From Microvirga sp. ACRRW (GTDB taxonomy: Bacteria > Pseudomonadota > Alphaproteobacteria > Rhizobiales > Beijerinckiaceae): DNA of 54,250 nt. Made by a program: the position numbers and the translations under genes. The stretch lies in contig NZ_JAKRNJ010000011.1 of the NCBI RefSeq assembly GCF_022346925.1, forward strand, positions 1-54,250. The letters run 5' to 3'. The notes under the pieces were generated by a model, which saw nothing but the letters and a program-made list of their open reading frames with translations, had not been told where the DNA came from and ran no database searches. Shown in pieces: positions 42,908-49,889 of this stretch (positions within the stretch are counted from its first letter, which is position 1; each line of letters opens with the position of its first letter).

Positions 42908-44687
42908 GGGGACATTCAATGGAAGCACGTAACCGACCTCTGCACGATTGGTTTCCAAGAATAAAGTCAGGTCAGTTGCGATTACCGCGCTTCCAACGTG
43001 AAGAGGCTTGGGGAGTGCGACAGATTGAAGGACTTATTCAAACTGTCCTCAGTGAACTTCCCGCCGGTTCAGTCCTAACCCTCGAGGTTGCTGGAAATGA
43101 ACCGTTCATATCTCGCCCTCTCGCAGGAGTAGATCCCTTACCTAAAGATCGTGCAACTGAGCACCTTCTAGACGGCCAACAGCGGCTTACTGCGCTTTGG
43201 AAAGCATTGAATGATCGATATGAAGATCGAATGTATTTTATTTCACTAGAAGCGGATGATGATGCAGGGTCTGAATTTTCTGCTGCGTCATTCCCGCGTT
43301 ATATGAAGAATGGGGAACTTTATCCCATATGGATGAATGATCCCGAACGCATTTGGGAGCGCAACCTTATTCCTGTGACTCTACTCAGACCAGATTCCGT
43401 AGCAGAGGCCAATTCAAAAGATTGGGCCAAAAAAGCTAGCAATGGAAACGTTGAGACACAGATCAAAATCAACGATTATATTAACTCTCTTAGAAATAGA
43501 TTTTCCAATTTCAATATTCCGTTCTTATCTTTGCCAAGTCAAACTGATCCTTCAGTCGCGCTAGATGTGTTCCTACGTATGAACACGTCGTCTTCTCCGC
43601 TAACACCATTTGACATAGTTGTCGCTCAAGCTGAGGCCCGAACAGGCGAGTCCTTACATGAGAGAATAAAGCATCTTCAGATTGAGCTGCCTGAATTTGA
43701 AAACTATGTCTCACCCGGCGAAGCCGTTCTATCGATCGGCGCATTGATCTCATCTAAGCCGCCTGTAAGAAAATCCTTCCTTGCGGGAGACTTTTCTAAA
43801 TCTCTAATCGACAACTTCTCACGCATTCAGCGTGGAATACAAAGGACAATAACCTTATTCGAGGAAGAGCGGCTATATTCAGAAAAGTTCCTGCCTACAG
43901 AATTAGCATTCTATGTGCTCAGCGCACTATGGGCTGAGAACGATGTATCTTTAGACGCAGAAGGCAATTTACGAGCTCTTTCTAAAGAATACCTTTGGAG
44001 CGCCTTCTTGACTGATAGGTATGAAAAGACAGGATCAACAAGAGCATTAACAGACTTTAGGCAACTCTCAGACCACTTCAACGGCAAACTAAGCCGTGAT
44101 GGCGTCGAAATATTTGATCGTTCTGTTTATAAACTCCCTTCATCAGAAGATCTGATTGCAGCTTCATGGCCCGCCCGAAAGGATCGCCTTTCTCGGGCTA
44201 TACTCTTGTTGTCTCTGAGAGGCGGTGCTTTCGACTTTGCGGATGGAAGCGAAATCTCCGCAAAAAACTATCACAAACGAGAGTTTCATCATGTGTTTCC
44301 GAAAGCTTACCTTCGTGAGCTTGGAATCAGTGAAAGCTTGATAAACAAATCTATAAATTGCGCGCTAATATCAGGGCCAACCAATCGAACAATTGGTGCT
44401 AAGGATCCGATCAGCTATCTAACGACTAGAACAGATTCCGCATCGCTCGGCCCTAGCGAAATTAAGCGCCGAATCGAATCTCATCTTATGCCATGCGATG
44501 AATTCCTAGGATCGAACTATGAGCAATTTGTAAATCAGAGGGCCCAATTCCTCTCTGACCGCATTAACTCGATGTTCATCCAACATCAGCGTATGTAGAA
44601 TCTCATCGCCCTAGGATCTGATGGCGTCTGAATTCTTGTAATCTCTACTTTAATCGGCGCATCACTAGGGGCGTTGCCGATAACTAT
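42805..44687 (+). mobile_element. AT-rich islet inserted at the 3' end of ivd
   Basis: Composition and codon use drop from GC-rich to AT-rich between about 42805 and 44687. The islet contains the replacement end of ivd, one DUF262-DUF1524 gene and 89 bases of non-coding sequence. Its right edge abuts a displaced ivd 3' remnant. A short identical core, CGCGAGCT, occurs in both ivd ends (42881-42888 and 44703-44710). No integrase or transposase lies inside, so the integration machinery was lost, acts in trans, or the islet came by homologous recombination. The left boundary is approximate. Confidence 0.7.
42919..44598 (+). CDS. DUF262-DUF1524 protein (GmrSD-like putative type IV restriction nuclease)
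   Basis: 559 residues. The N-terminal DUF262 domain has LPRFQRE (22-28), the ParB-like nucleotide/DNA motif DGQQR (85-89) in HLLDGQQRLTAL, and FLRMNTSSSPLT (219-229). The C-terminal His-Me finger (HNH-like) DUF1524 motif is REFHHVFPKAYL with His457-His458, then Asn480 and Asn489 in GPTNRTIG. Such fusions restrict modified phage DNA (GmrSD, SspE, BrxU relatives). The gene starts 11 bases after the ivd stop. Its AGGGGGA ribosome-binding site overlaps that stop, so it is probably expressed by read-through from ivd. Strongly AT-rich, acquired. Defence role is inferred. Confidence 0.82.
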   Translation: MEARNRPLHDWFPRIKSGQLRLPRFQREEAWGVRQIEGLIQTVLSELPAGSVLTLEVAGNEPFISRPLAGVDPLPKDRATEHLLDGQQRLTALWKALNDRYEDRMYFISLEADDDAGSEFSAASFPRYMKNGELYPIWMNDPERIWERNLIPVTLLRPDSVAEANSKDWAKKASNGNVETQIKINDYINSLRNRFSNFNIPFLSLPSQTDPSVALDVFLRMNTSSSPLTPFDIVVAQAEARTGESLHERIKHLQIELPEFENYVSPGEAVLSIGALISSKPPVRKSFLAGDFSKSLIDNFSRIQRGIQRTITLFEEERLYSEKFLPTELAFYVLSALWAENDVSLDAEGNLRALSKEYLWSAFLTDRYEKTGSTRALTDFRQLSDHFNGKLSRDGVEIFDRSVYKLPSSEDLIAASWPARKDRLSRAILLLSLRGGAFDFADGSEISAKNYHKREFHHVFPKAYLRELGISESLINKSINCALISGPTNRTIGAKDPISYLTTRTDSASLGPSEIKRRIESHLMPCDEFLGSNYEQFVNQRAQFLSDRINSMFIQHQRM

Positions 44688-44729
44688 CGTATGCGGATCG
44701 GACGCGAGCTGTTCAACAAGACGGCTTGA
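44688..44729 (+). pseudogene. Displaced original 3' end of ivd
   Basis: The 42 bases encode RMRIGRELFNKTA and stop in GC-rich host codons, homologous to [13 protein letters not shown] at the end of the intact ivd gene 1.8 kb upstream. Immediately before position 44688 the homology stops. The next gene (minus strand) ends only four bases after this remnant, the natural arrangement for a convergent neighbour of ivd before insertion. Confidence 0.85.
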
Positions 44730-44732
44730 GCC

Positions 44733-45311
44733 TCAGATCGTCCACACGTCCCGCGTGATGGCGATGAGGGACAATCCCTTGTCGCCTTGGCGGAAGATGA
44801 GGCGCAGGCTCTTCCAATTCATCTCAGCCTCATCGCTCGTACCGCGAATATGCAGCTCGACGACGATGCCATCGGGCGCGAACTCGTGGTTGTTGTTGAT
44901 GTCATTCCCACGCTGGCGCGGCTCGTTGTAGAGCACCTCGTCCGCGTTGCGATAATCCGCGTTCCACACGAACTCATCGAAATATTGGCTGCATGTGGTC
45001 TCGATGGGATCGCCGCTGCCGTCCTTCTCTCCCCAAAGGCGCACCTCCGGATCCGTGGCACAGCGCTTCAGATCGGAACGCGACAAGCGCACATCGCTGT
45101 CGTCCAGCATCACGTAAGGACTCACGGCAAGACCATCATCACCGATGAAGGATGCGAGCTTTGCGAAGTCACGAGCAGCCAAGGCTTCCAACACTTTTGG
45201 AACGATTCCCTGAGCAGCCTGACGTGCAGCCTTGGGCCCGAGCGCCTGCGCACCGCTAGATTGGGCGAATACCGAGAGAGCAAGGAGCAGCAGGGCGGCA
45301 AAGCGTTTCAT
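44733..45311 (-). CDS. Secreted/periplasmic hypothetical protein
   Basis: About 192 residues with signal peptide MKRFAALLLLALSVFAQSSG (cleavage near AQA). The mature part contains a stretch of about 110 residues with paired cysteines (RCATDPEVRLW and TTCSQYFDEFVW) and ends with NWKSLRLIFRQGDKGLSLIAITRDVWTI. The fold resembles bacterial small periplasmic proteins annotated as hypothetical, with an NTF2-like feel, but no family is assigned. Start 45311 or 45323 (MKHAMKRF). Its end abuts the ivd remnant. Confidence 0.6.
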   Translation of the reverse strand: MKRFAALLLLALSVFAQSSGAQALGPKAARQAAQGIVPKVLEALAARDFAKLASFIGDDGLAVSPYVMLDDSDVRLSRSDLKRCATDPEVRLWGEKDGSGDPIETTCSQYFDEFVWNADYRNADEVLYNEPRQRGNDINNNHEFAPDGIVVELHIRGTSDEAEMNWKSLRLIFRQGDKGLSLIAITRDVWTI

Positions 45312-45453
45312 GGCGTGTTTCATTCCAAGAGGTGCGGTTGGTAGCATCCATGCCAATAATGGAATATTGATGCATGGCAATGGATGCGTCTTGTGGTGGC
45401 CATCCGCGCAGGTGCCCGCTATGAGTAGCCTACCCTAACGTCAGGAAACGACC

Positions 45454-46155
45454 ATGACCCTCGACAAGACGATCGCCGACGCCCTGCGCGCTGCCTCTAC
45501 AGCCACGATCACCACCGTTCTGCTGAAGAAGGGCATCCGCCGCTGCTGGATGAAGGGCCCGATGCCCGCCTACAACGCCACGGAGAAGATGGTGGGCAAG
45601 GCGTTCACCCTGCGCTTCGTGCCGGCCCGAGAGGATCTGGCGACGCCTGAATCCTGGGCCTCCCCGACCTCCACCCGCGCGGCCATCGAGGCGATGCCGG
45701 AAGGCTGCATCGCGGTGGTCGATTCCATGGGCGTGACCGATGCCGGAATCTTCGGCGACATCCTCACCGCGCGCATGAAGAAGCGCGGCGTCGCAGCCCT
45801 CATCACGGACGGCGTCATTCGCGATGCGGTCGGCGTGGAAGGCACGAACCTCCCAGTCTGGTGCGCGGGCGTTGCCGCTCCCCCGTCGGTCGCGGGCCTC
45901 ACCTTCGTGGGCTGGCAGGAGCCCATCGGCTGCGGCGGCGTGGCGATCTTCCCCGATGACGTGATCGTCGCCGACCGCGACGGCGTGGTCGTTATTCCCG
46001 CAGCGATGGTCGAGGATGTCGCGAAGGCTGCCGTGGAGCAGGAACGCTACGAATTGTGGGTGATGCGCGAGGTGGAGAAGGGTGTGCCCCTCCCCGGCCT
46101 TTACCCGCCGAATGCCGAGACGAAAGCCCGCTACGAGGCCGAGTCCAAGGTTTGA
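45454..46155 (+). CDS. RraA-like / HMG aldolase-like protein
   Basis: 233 residues of the RraA superfamily. The conserved metal/oxyanion region GVAALITDGVIRDAVGVEG (about 110-128) includes the G-x-x-R-D motif used by 4-hydroxy-4-methyl-2-oxoglutarate aldolase. EPIGCGGVAIFPDDVIVADRDGVVVIP matches the family C-terminal core. It may split a hydroxy-keto acid or act as an RNase E inhibitor. The Arg-Asp pair favours an aldolase/decarboxylase. AGGAAA precedes the ATG. Confidence 0.85.
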   Translation: MTLDKTIADALRAASTATITTVLLKKGIRRCWMKGPMPAYNATEKMVGKAFTLRFVPAREDLATPESWASPTSTRAAIEAMPEGCIAVVDSMGVTDAGIFGDILTARMKKRGVAALITDGVIRDAVGVEGTNLPVWCAGVAAPPSVAGLTFVGWQEPIGCGGVAIFPDDVIVADRDGVVVIPAAMVEDVAKAAVEQERYELWVMREVEKGVPLPGLYPPNAETKARYEAESKV

Positions 46156-46164
46156 AACCAACTC

Positions 46165-46192
46165 CTCAGCCCTCATTCTGATGAGGGCTGAG
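46165..46192 (+). terminator. Perfect hairpin after the RraA-like gene
   Basis: A 12-bp stem (46165-46176 with 46181-46192) with TCTG loop, nine bases beyond the stop. Its CCTCATTCTGATGAGG core recalls dispersed palindromes of this lineage. A following T-run is missing. Confidence 0.55.
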
Positions 46193-46217
46193 CTTGTGAA
46201 TGAAATAAGGATGGCTG

Positions 46218-47021
46218 GTGTTTTACTACGTCTCGAAAGTTTTCTGGTTCTTCGCCACGCCATCCAACTTGCTCGTTAGCCTGATCCTTCTCGGCCTCAT
46301 TCTCACGCGATTTTCGAAACTGAGAACGTTTGGAATGGCTATGGCCGTCACATTTACGCTGACGACACTGGCTTTGGGCATTCTCCCCATCGCCAATTAT
46401 GTTCTGTTTCCCCTGGAGCAGCGTTTCCCGGTTTTCGTAGACGACGGAAAATCGGTGGAAGGCATCATTCTTCTCGGCGGCTCCGTTGAATCCGCCGATT
46501 CCGGCGAGCGCGGCGTTCTTGTTTCCAACGAGGCATCCGAGCGAGTGCTCTATGCAATAGAACTCGCTTATCGCTATCCCAACGCACGCATCCTCATTTC
46601 AGGCGGAGGCGGAACGGTTTTCTCAAACGGCACCGCCGAAGCTCCCATCATCGCCGATTACCTGAAACGCGTCGGCGTGGACCCGTCCCGCATCGTCATC
46701 GAGGATCGTTCGCGCACCACCTCGGAGAACGGGCAGTTCTCCCGCGATCTGTTGAAACCGCGGGAAGGCGAACGCTGGCTGCTCATCACATCCGCATGGC
46801 ACATGCCCCGTGCCATGGCCGTGTTCGAAAAAGCCGGCCTCCCCGTAATCGCTTACCCGGTAGATTTCAGGACGAATGTCGGCTTCGCCAACCAGCGTCC
46901 GCGAGCCTTCGTTTCGGAAGGCTTACGCCGTCTCGATGTGAGCATGAAGGAATGGGTCGGCGTCATCGGCTATTATGCGACAGGCCGCACCGACGAGCTC
47001 CTGCCCTCGCCTCACGATTGA
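46218..47021 (+). CDS. YdcF/ElyC (DUF218) family membrane protein
   Basis: 267 residues with two N-terminal membrane helices (about 13-33 and 40-62). A DUF218 domain follows with GIILLGGSVESADSGERGV, ARILISGGGGTVFSNGTAEA, RTTSENGQFSRDLL and LLITSAWHMPRAMAVFEKAG. Family members (ElyC, SanA) function in cell-envelope biogenesis, the former in undecaprenyl carrier/ECA homeostasis. Start is GTG at 46218 with AAGGA five bases upstream. Ends overlapping the convergent DUF3253 gene by 10 bases. Confidence 0.83.
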   Translation: MFYYVSKVFWFFATPSNLLVSLILLGLILTRFSKLRTFGMAMAVTFTLTTLALGILPIANYVLFPLEQRFPVFVDDGKSVEGIILLGGSVESADSGERGVLVSNEASERVLYAIELAYRYPNARILISGGGGTVFSNGTAEAPIIADYLKRVGVDPSRIVIEDRSRTTSENGQFSRDLLKPREGERWLLITSAWHMPRAMAVFEKAGLPVIAYPVDFRTNVGFANQRPRAFVSEGLRRLDVSMKEWVGVIGYYATGRTDELLPSPHD

Positions 47022-47287
47022 GACGATGGCAGCGTCAGCCGATAGGTGCCGCGAAAATCGTCGGGATCGACAGGCTTTCCTTTTCTCACGATCACGATGC
47101 GCCCCTCTTTCATCAGGCGCACCGCCACGCGTCTTAAGGGCTGCATGAGAGGGCCCCACTCTTCCGAGCTGTGGCCACCAACGGCGCTGGCAACGTCCGC
47201 AGGGCTGATTGACCGGCCTGGGCCACGCTCGTTGAGCAGCGCGAGCATGGCGGCCTCCAGCTCTTCCAGGTTGACGCTTTTAGCCAT
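47012..47287 (-). CDS. DUF3253 domain protein
   Basis: 91 residues: MAKSVNLEELEAAMLALLNE, followed by RSISPADVASAVGG, PLRRVAVRLMKEGRIVIVRKGKPVDPDDFRGTYRLTL, a winged-helix-like DUF3253 pattern. Function unknown. Start 47287 overlaps the end of the DUF599 gene by 8 bases, implying coupling. The frame is open to 47401 but inside the DUF599 gene. Confidence 0.75.
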   Translation of the reverse strand: MAKSVNLEELEAAMLALLNERGPGRSISPADVASAVGGHSSEEWGPLMQPLRRVAVRLMKEGRIVIVRKGKPVDPDDFRGTYRLTLPSSQS

Positions 47288-47972
47288 GATGAACTCCGAG
47301 GGCTGCGTCGCGCGCATCCGAGATGAACTGGCGACGCCACATGACGAAGAGAACGCCTGCGGTCGCCGCGATGAACAGATAGGCGCTGATGAACCAGCCA
47401 AGATAGGCGAGCGAGAAGAAGAAAGCGCGCTGCCCGCGATTGAAATGCTTGCCTGCCACCACGTTCATGGCGGCGGCCTGACGCGCGACGATCATGGCTT
47501 CTTCGCGGTTGCTTTCCTTCAAAACAGGCACCGCTCCGACGAGGATCGCCATGTAATTGAACAGGCGGTACGACCATGCGAACTTGAAGAAGGCATAGAC
47601 AAAGATCACCGCAAGGCCGATGACCTTGAGCTCCAAGGCCAGACGGGTCGGCGGCGCGCCGAAGGGCAGATCGGCGAAGATCGGCAGAACGCTCTCGGTG
47701 GACCTGAACAGCGCCAGCACGCCGCCGATGGCGATGAGTGAGGTAGAGGCGAAGAAGGCGGTGCCGTTCATCAGCGAGGCCATGATCGTGGTGTCCACGA
47801 TCCGGTTCTCGCGCACCACGAGCTGCTCCATCCAGCGGAAGCGGTACTGGTTCATCACCTTGTTGAGGCTTTTCTGCCCCGCCGCCGTGAACTCGACGGC
47901 CGCGTGATAGCCGAACCAGGCCAGGATGAAGAAGCCCATAGCCGCGTAATCGAGAATGCTGAACCCGAGCAA
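47280..47972 (-). CDS. DUF599 family membrane protein
   Basis: 230 residues with four or more membrane helices (about 12-30, 70-90, 115-135 and 190-212), the DUF599 pattern with FGYHAAVE and GKHFNRGQRAFFFSLAYLGWF. Function unknown. The start is TTG at 47972 with GGAGACGAAGG upstream. A longer frame beginning with ATG at 48003 in another frame is a shadow. Forms a pair with the DUF3253 gene. Confidence 0.75.
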   Translation of the reverse strand: MLGFSILDYAAMGFFILAWFGYHAAVEFTAAGQKSLNKVMNQYRFRWMEQLVVRENRIVDTTIMASLMNGTAFFASTSLIAIGGVLALFRSTESVLPIFADLPFGAPPTRLALELKVIGLAVIFVYAFFKFAWSYRLFNYMAILVGAVPVLKESNREEAMIVARQAAAMNVVAGKHFNRGQRAFFFSLAYLGWFISAYLFIAATAGVLFVMWRRQFISDARDAALGVHHG

Positions 47973-48044
47973 CCTTCGTCTCCGTTGACTCCGCCGCCAT
48001 CATGCCCAGTTTGATGAAGGTCTCAAAGAGGGAGCGAGTCCGGC

Positions 48045-48452
48045 ATGCCTCAGAATATTACACGCGGCTACAAGACATTGCTCGAGGAGGCCAGCGCAAA
48101 GATTCAGACCTTGCCCACTGAGAAGGCAATGGCCCTCCATGGCCGCGAGGATGTGGTGTTCGTGGATTTGCGCGATCCCCGCGAGCTGGAGCGGGAGGGC
48201 CGCGTTCCCGGCGCGGTCCACTGCCCGCGCGGCATGCTGGAATTCTGGATCGACCCGGAAAGCCCCTATCACAAGCCGGTCTTCAACCAGGACAAGACCT
48301 TCGTGTTCTTTTGCGCCGCAGGCTGGCGCTCCGCCCTGTCCGCGGCCACCGCGCAGGATATGGGACTGAAGCCGGTGGCCCATATCGAGGGCGGCTTCAC
48401 GGCCTGGAAGAAGGCCGGCGGTCCCGTGGAGATCGTGGAGCCCAAGGCCTAA
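48045..48452 (+). CDS. Rhodanese-like sulfurtransferase
   Basis: 135 residues, a single rhodanese domain: VVFVDLRDPRELEREGRVPGAVHCPRG and the active-site loop FFCAAGWRSAL with Cys90. Probably transfers sulfur from a persulfide. Physiological partner unknown. Its stop overlaps by four bases the convergent acylphosphatase gene. Confidence 0.9.
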   Translation: MPQNITRGYKTLLEEASAKIQTLPTEKAMALHGREDVVFVDLRDPRELEREGRVPGAVHCPRGMLEFWIDPESPYHKPVFNQDKTFVFFCAAGWRSALSAATAQDMGLKPVAHIEGGFTAWKKAGGPVEIVEPKA

Positions 48453-48742
48453 ACAGACTTGCGAACCTCGAACCCGTCCATATCGGACAGTTCCGGATCG
48501 GCGTCCTCGACCGGTTCCACCAGTTGAACCAGGGACCCAGCCGGACCTTGGTGGCAGGTTTTGAGCATCACCTCGACCATCTCGCCGGGGCCCGAGAACA
48601 CCGCCTCGACACTGCCGTCATGCCTGTTGCGCACCCAGCCCTTGAGCCCGTGCAGCTCCGCCTGATGGTGCGTCCAGGCCCGAAAGCCCACGCCCTGGAC
48701 GCGTCCATGGATCCGCACATGGGCTACTCTGTTCGTGCTCAT
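48449..48742 (-). CDS. acyP: Acylphosphatase
   Basis: 97 residues. Hydrolyses the carboxyl-phosphate bond of acylphosphates. Signature RVQGVGFRAWTHHQA with the phosphate-binding Arg21 and the catalytic Asn39 in GWVRNRHDGSVEAVFSG. GAGGGA precedes the ATG. Five bases downstream of the DUF6766-like gene in the same direction. Confidence 0.93.
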   Translation of the reverse strand: MSTNRVAHVRIHGRVQGVGFRAWTHHQAELHGLKGWVRNRHDGSVEAVFSGPGEMVEVMLKTCHQGPAGSLVQLVEPVEDADPELSDMDGFEVRKSV

Positions 48743-48747
48743 GTCCC

Positions 48748-49164
48748 TCAGCGATGCCCGTGACGGGCGTCCGTATGACGTCCCGCATAATCGTCGTCGA
48801 GTTCCTGGATGATACGCTCTCCATTCTGCGGGTCCAGCTTTCGCAGGATCTCGTCGATCTTGGCCTCCATACGGTCATCGCCCTCCTTGGATTGAGGCGA
48901 ACCGACATAGAGAAGAATGGCTAGGCCGCCGACCTGCCAAAGAAGCTGCAGGAATTCGGATTGCCAGTTTTCCAGGGTGTCCCGCATCATCTCGACGAGA
49001 TATTCGGACGTCATGATGGGTTGGGCGTGAGCCTGCTGCTCGTTAACGTAGGCGAACCAGCCGAAGAGCCAGTGGCCGACCAGGGAAATCAGAAAGAAGC
49101 CCAGCGTGATCCAGGCATAGCCATAGGCTTTCCACACCGAGCCCGGTTTTGTTTTCGAATCCAT
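48748..49164 (-). CDS. DUF6766-like membrane protein
   Basis: 138 residues with two membrane helices: GYAWITLGFFLISLVGHWLF near 15-37, and LLWQVGGLAILLYVG near 78-93 after the conserved TLENWQSEFLQ. The C-terminal part is cytoplasmic and charged. The pattern matches a small family annotated DUF6766. Function unknown. Start 49164 has AGAGGT upstream. Confidence 0.65.
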   Translation of the reverse strand: MDSKTKPGSVWKAYGYAWITLGFFLISLVGHWLFGWFAYVNEQQAHAQPIMTSEYLVEMMRDTLENWQSEFLQLLWQVGGLAILLYVGSPQSKEGDDRMEAKIDEILRKLDPQNGERIIQELDDDYAGRHTDARHGHR

Positions 49165-49238
49165 TTCAGACCTCTTACGCAAAACGCGAGACTCAACGCG
49201 CGCTCAAGGTAAAGGTTCTGACGGTCGAAACGGCTCGC

Positions 49239-49742
49239 CTATCGACGGATCGTGCTTGAAGGCGCAGCGAAGAGCGGGCGCACCTTCGGTTGCTGGGGAA
49301 CCGGTGCGGCAGAGCCTTGTGTCTTCGGCAGCCAGACGCCGAGGGTCCGGACATAGTCTTCCGGAAGACCGGCATGGGTCGCCGCCTCGATCACGCCTTC
49401 CATATAGCCGGGCTTAGGCGTGCCAGGCTTGGCGCTCCGCCCGATATAGACCATGGCGCGGCGCGGCCCCTGCTCCGTCACGACTGGCTGAATGACCTTG
49501 GTGTAGAGCCCTGTATGCAGGCTTTCATACCGGTCGAGCGCCGGAACATCCGCCAGGGCCAGATCCCACACCATACCCCAGACCACGCGCTGAGGATCGC
49601 GCACAACGGATGCGTAGCCTTCATCGAAGATGACGAAGCGATGGCGCATGAGCCGCGCGATCCCCACCGGCTTCGAGGCCGGGCAGCGCTGGAGCATGGC
49701 GTCTCGGTCCATATTGGAGCCGTAGGCGAAATAGAGGGGCAT
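49239..49742 (-). CDS. Gamma-glutamylcyclotransferase family protein
   Basis: 167 residues. The GGCT-like opening MPLYFAYGSNMDRDAM provides the YGSNM loop, and the acidic catalytic position is Glu73 in LDRYESLHTGLY. Small GGCT-like proteins act on gamma-glutamyl peptides or amines. The substrate here is unknown. Start 49742 is favoured; MKDES upstream adds five residues. The last 20 or so residues are low-complexity. Confidence 0.8.
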   Translation of the reverse strand: MPLYFAYGSNMDRDAMLQRCPASKPVGIARLMRHRFVIFDEGYASVVRDPQRVVWGMVWDLALADVPALDRYESLHTGLYTKVIQPVVTEQGPRRAMVYIGRSAKPGTPKPGYMEGVIEAATHAGLPEDYVRTLGVWLPKTQGSAAPVPQQPKVRPLFAAPSSTIRR

Positions 49743-49768
49743 GCTCTCATCCTTCATGCCGTTGCGCA

Positions 49769-49812
49769 GACCTCATCCTGAGGAGCCGTGATAGCGGCGT
49801 CTCGAAGGAGGT
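49769..49812. repeat. Palindromic intergenic repeat element
   Basis: CCTCATCCTGAGGAG followed by ...GGCGTCTCGAAGGAG. This is the form of a common intergenic palindromic repeat of Methylobacterium/Bradyrhizobium-type genomes (from memory). Only one clear copy occurs in the window. Confidence 0.45.
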
Positions 49813-49831
49813 TTCAGAGCGCATCGGAAGC

Positions 49832-49875
49832 GCCCTCGCCCCTAAGACGGCCTGACGTCTCCTTAGAGTGAGGGC
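49832..49875 (-). terminator. Imperfect hairpin after pccA
   Basis: An imperfect stem on the minus strand joins GCCCTCAC...CTAAGG...AGACG with CGTCT...CTTAGG...GAGGGC, beginning 15 bases past the pccA stop. No T-run. Confidence 0.45.
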
Positions 49876-49889
49876 TATCGGTTTGCGGA

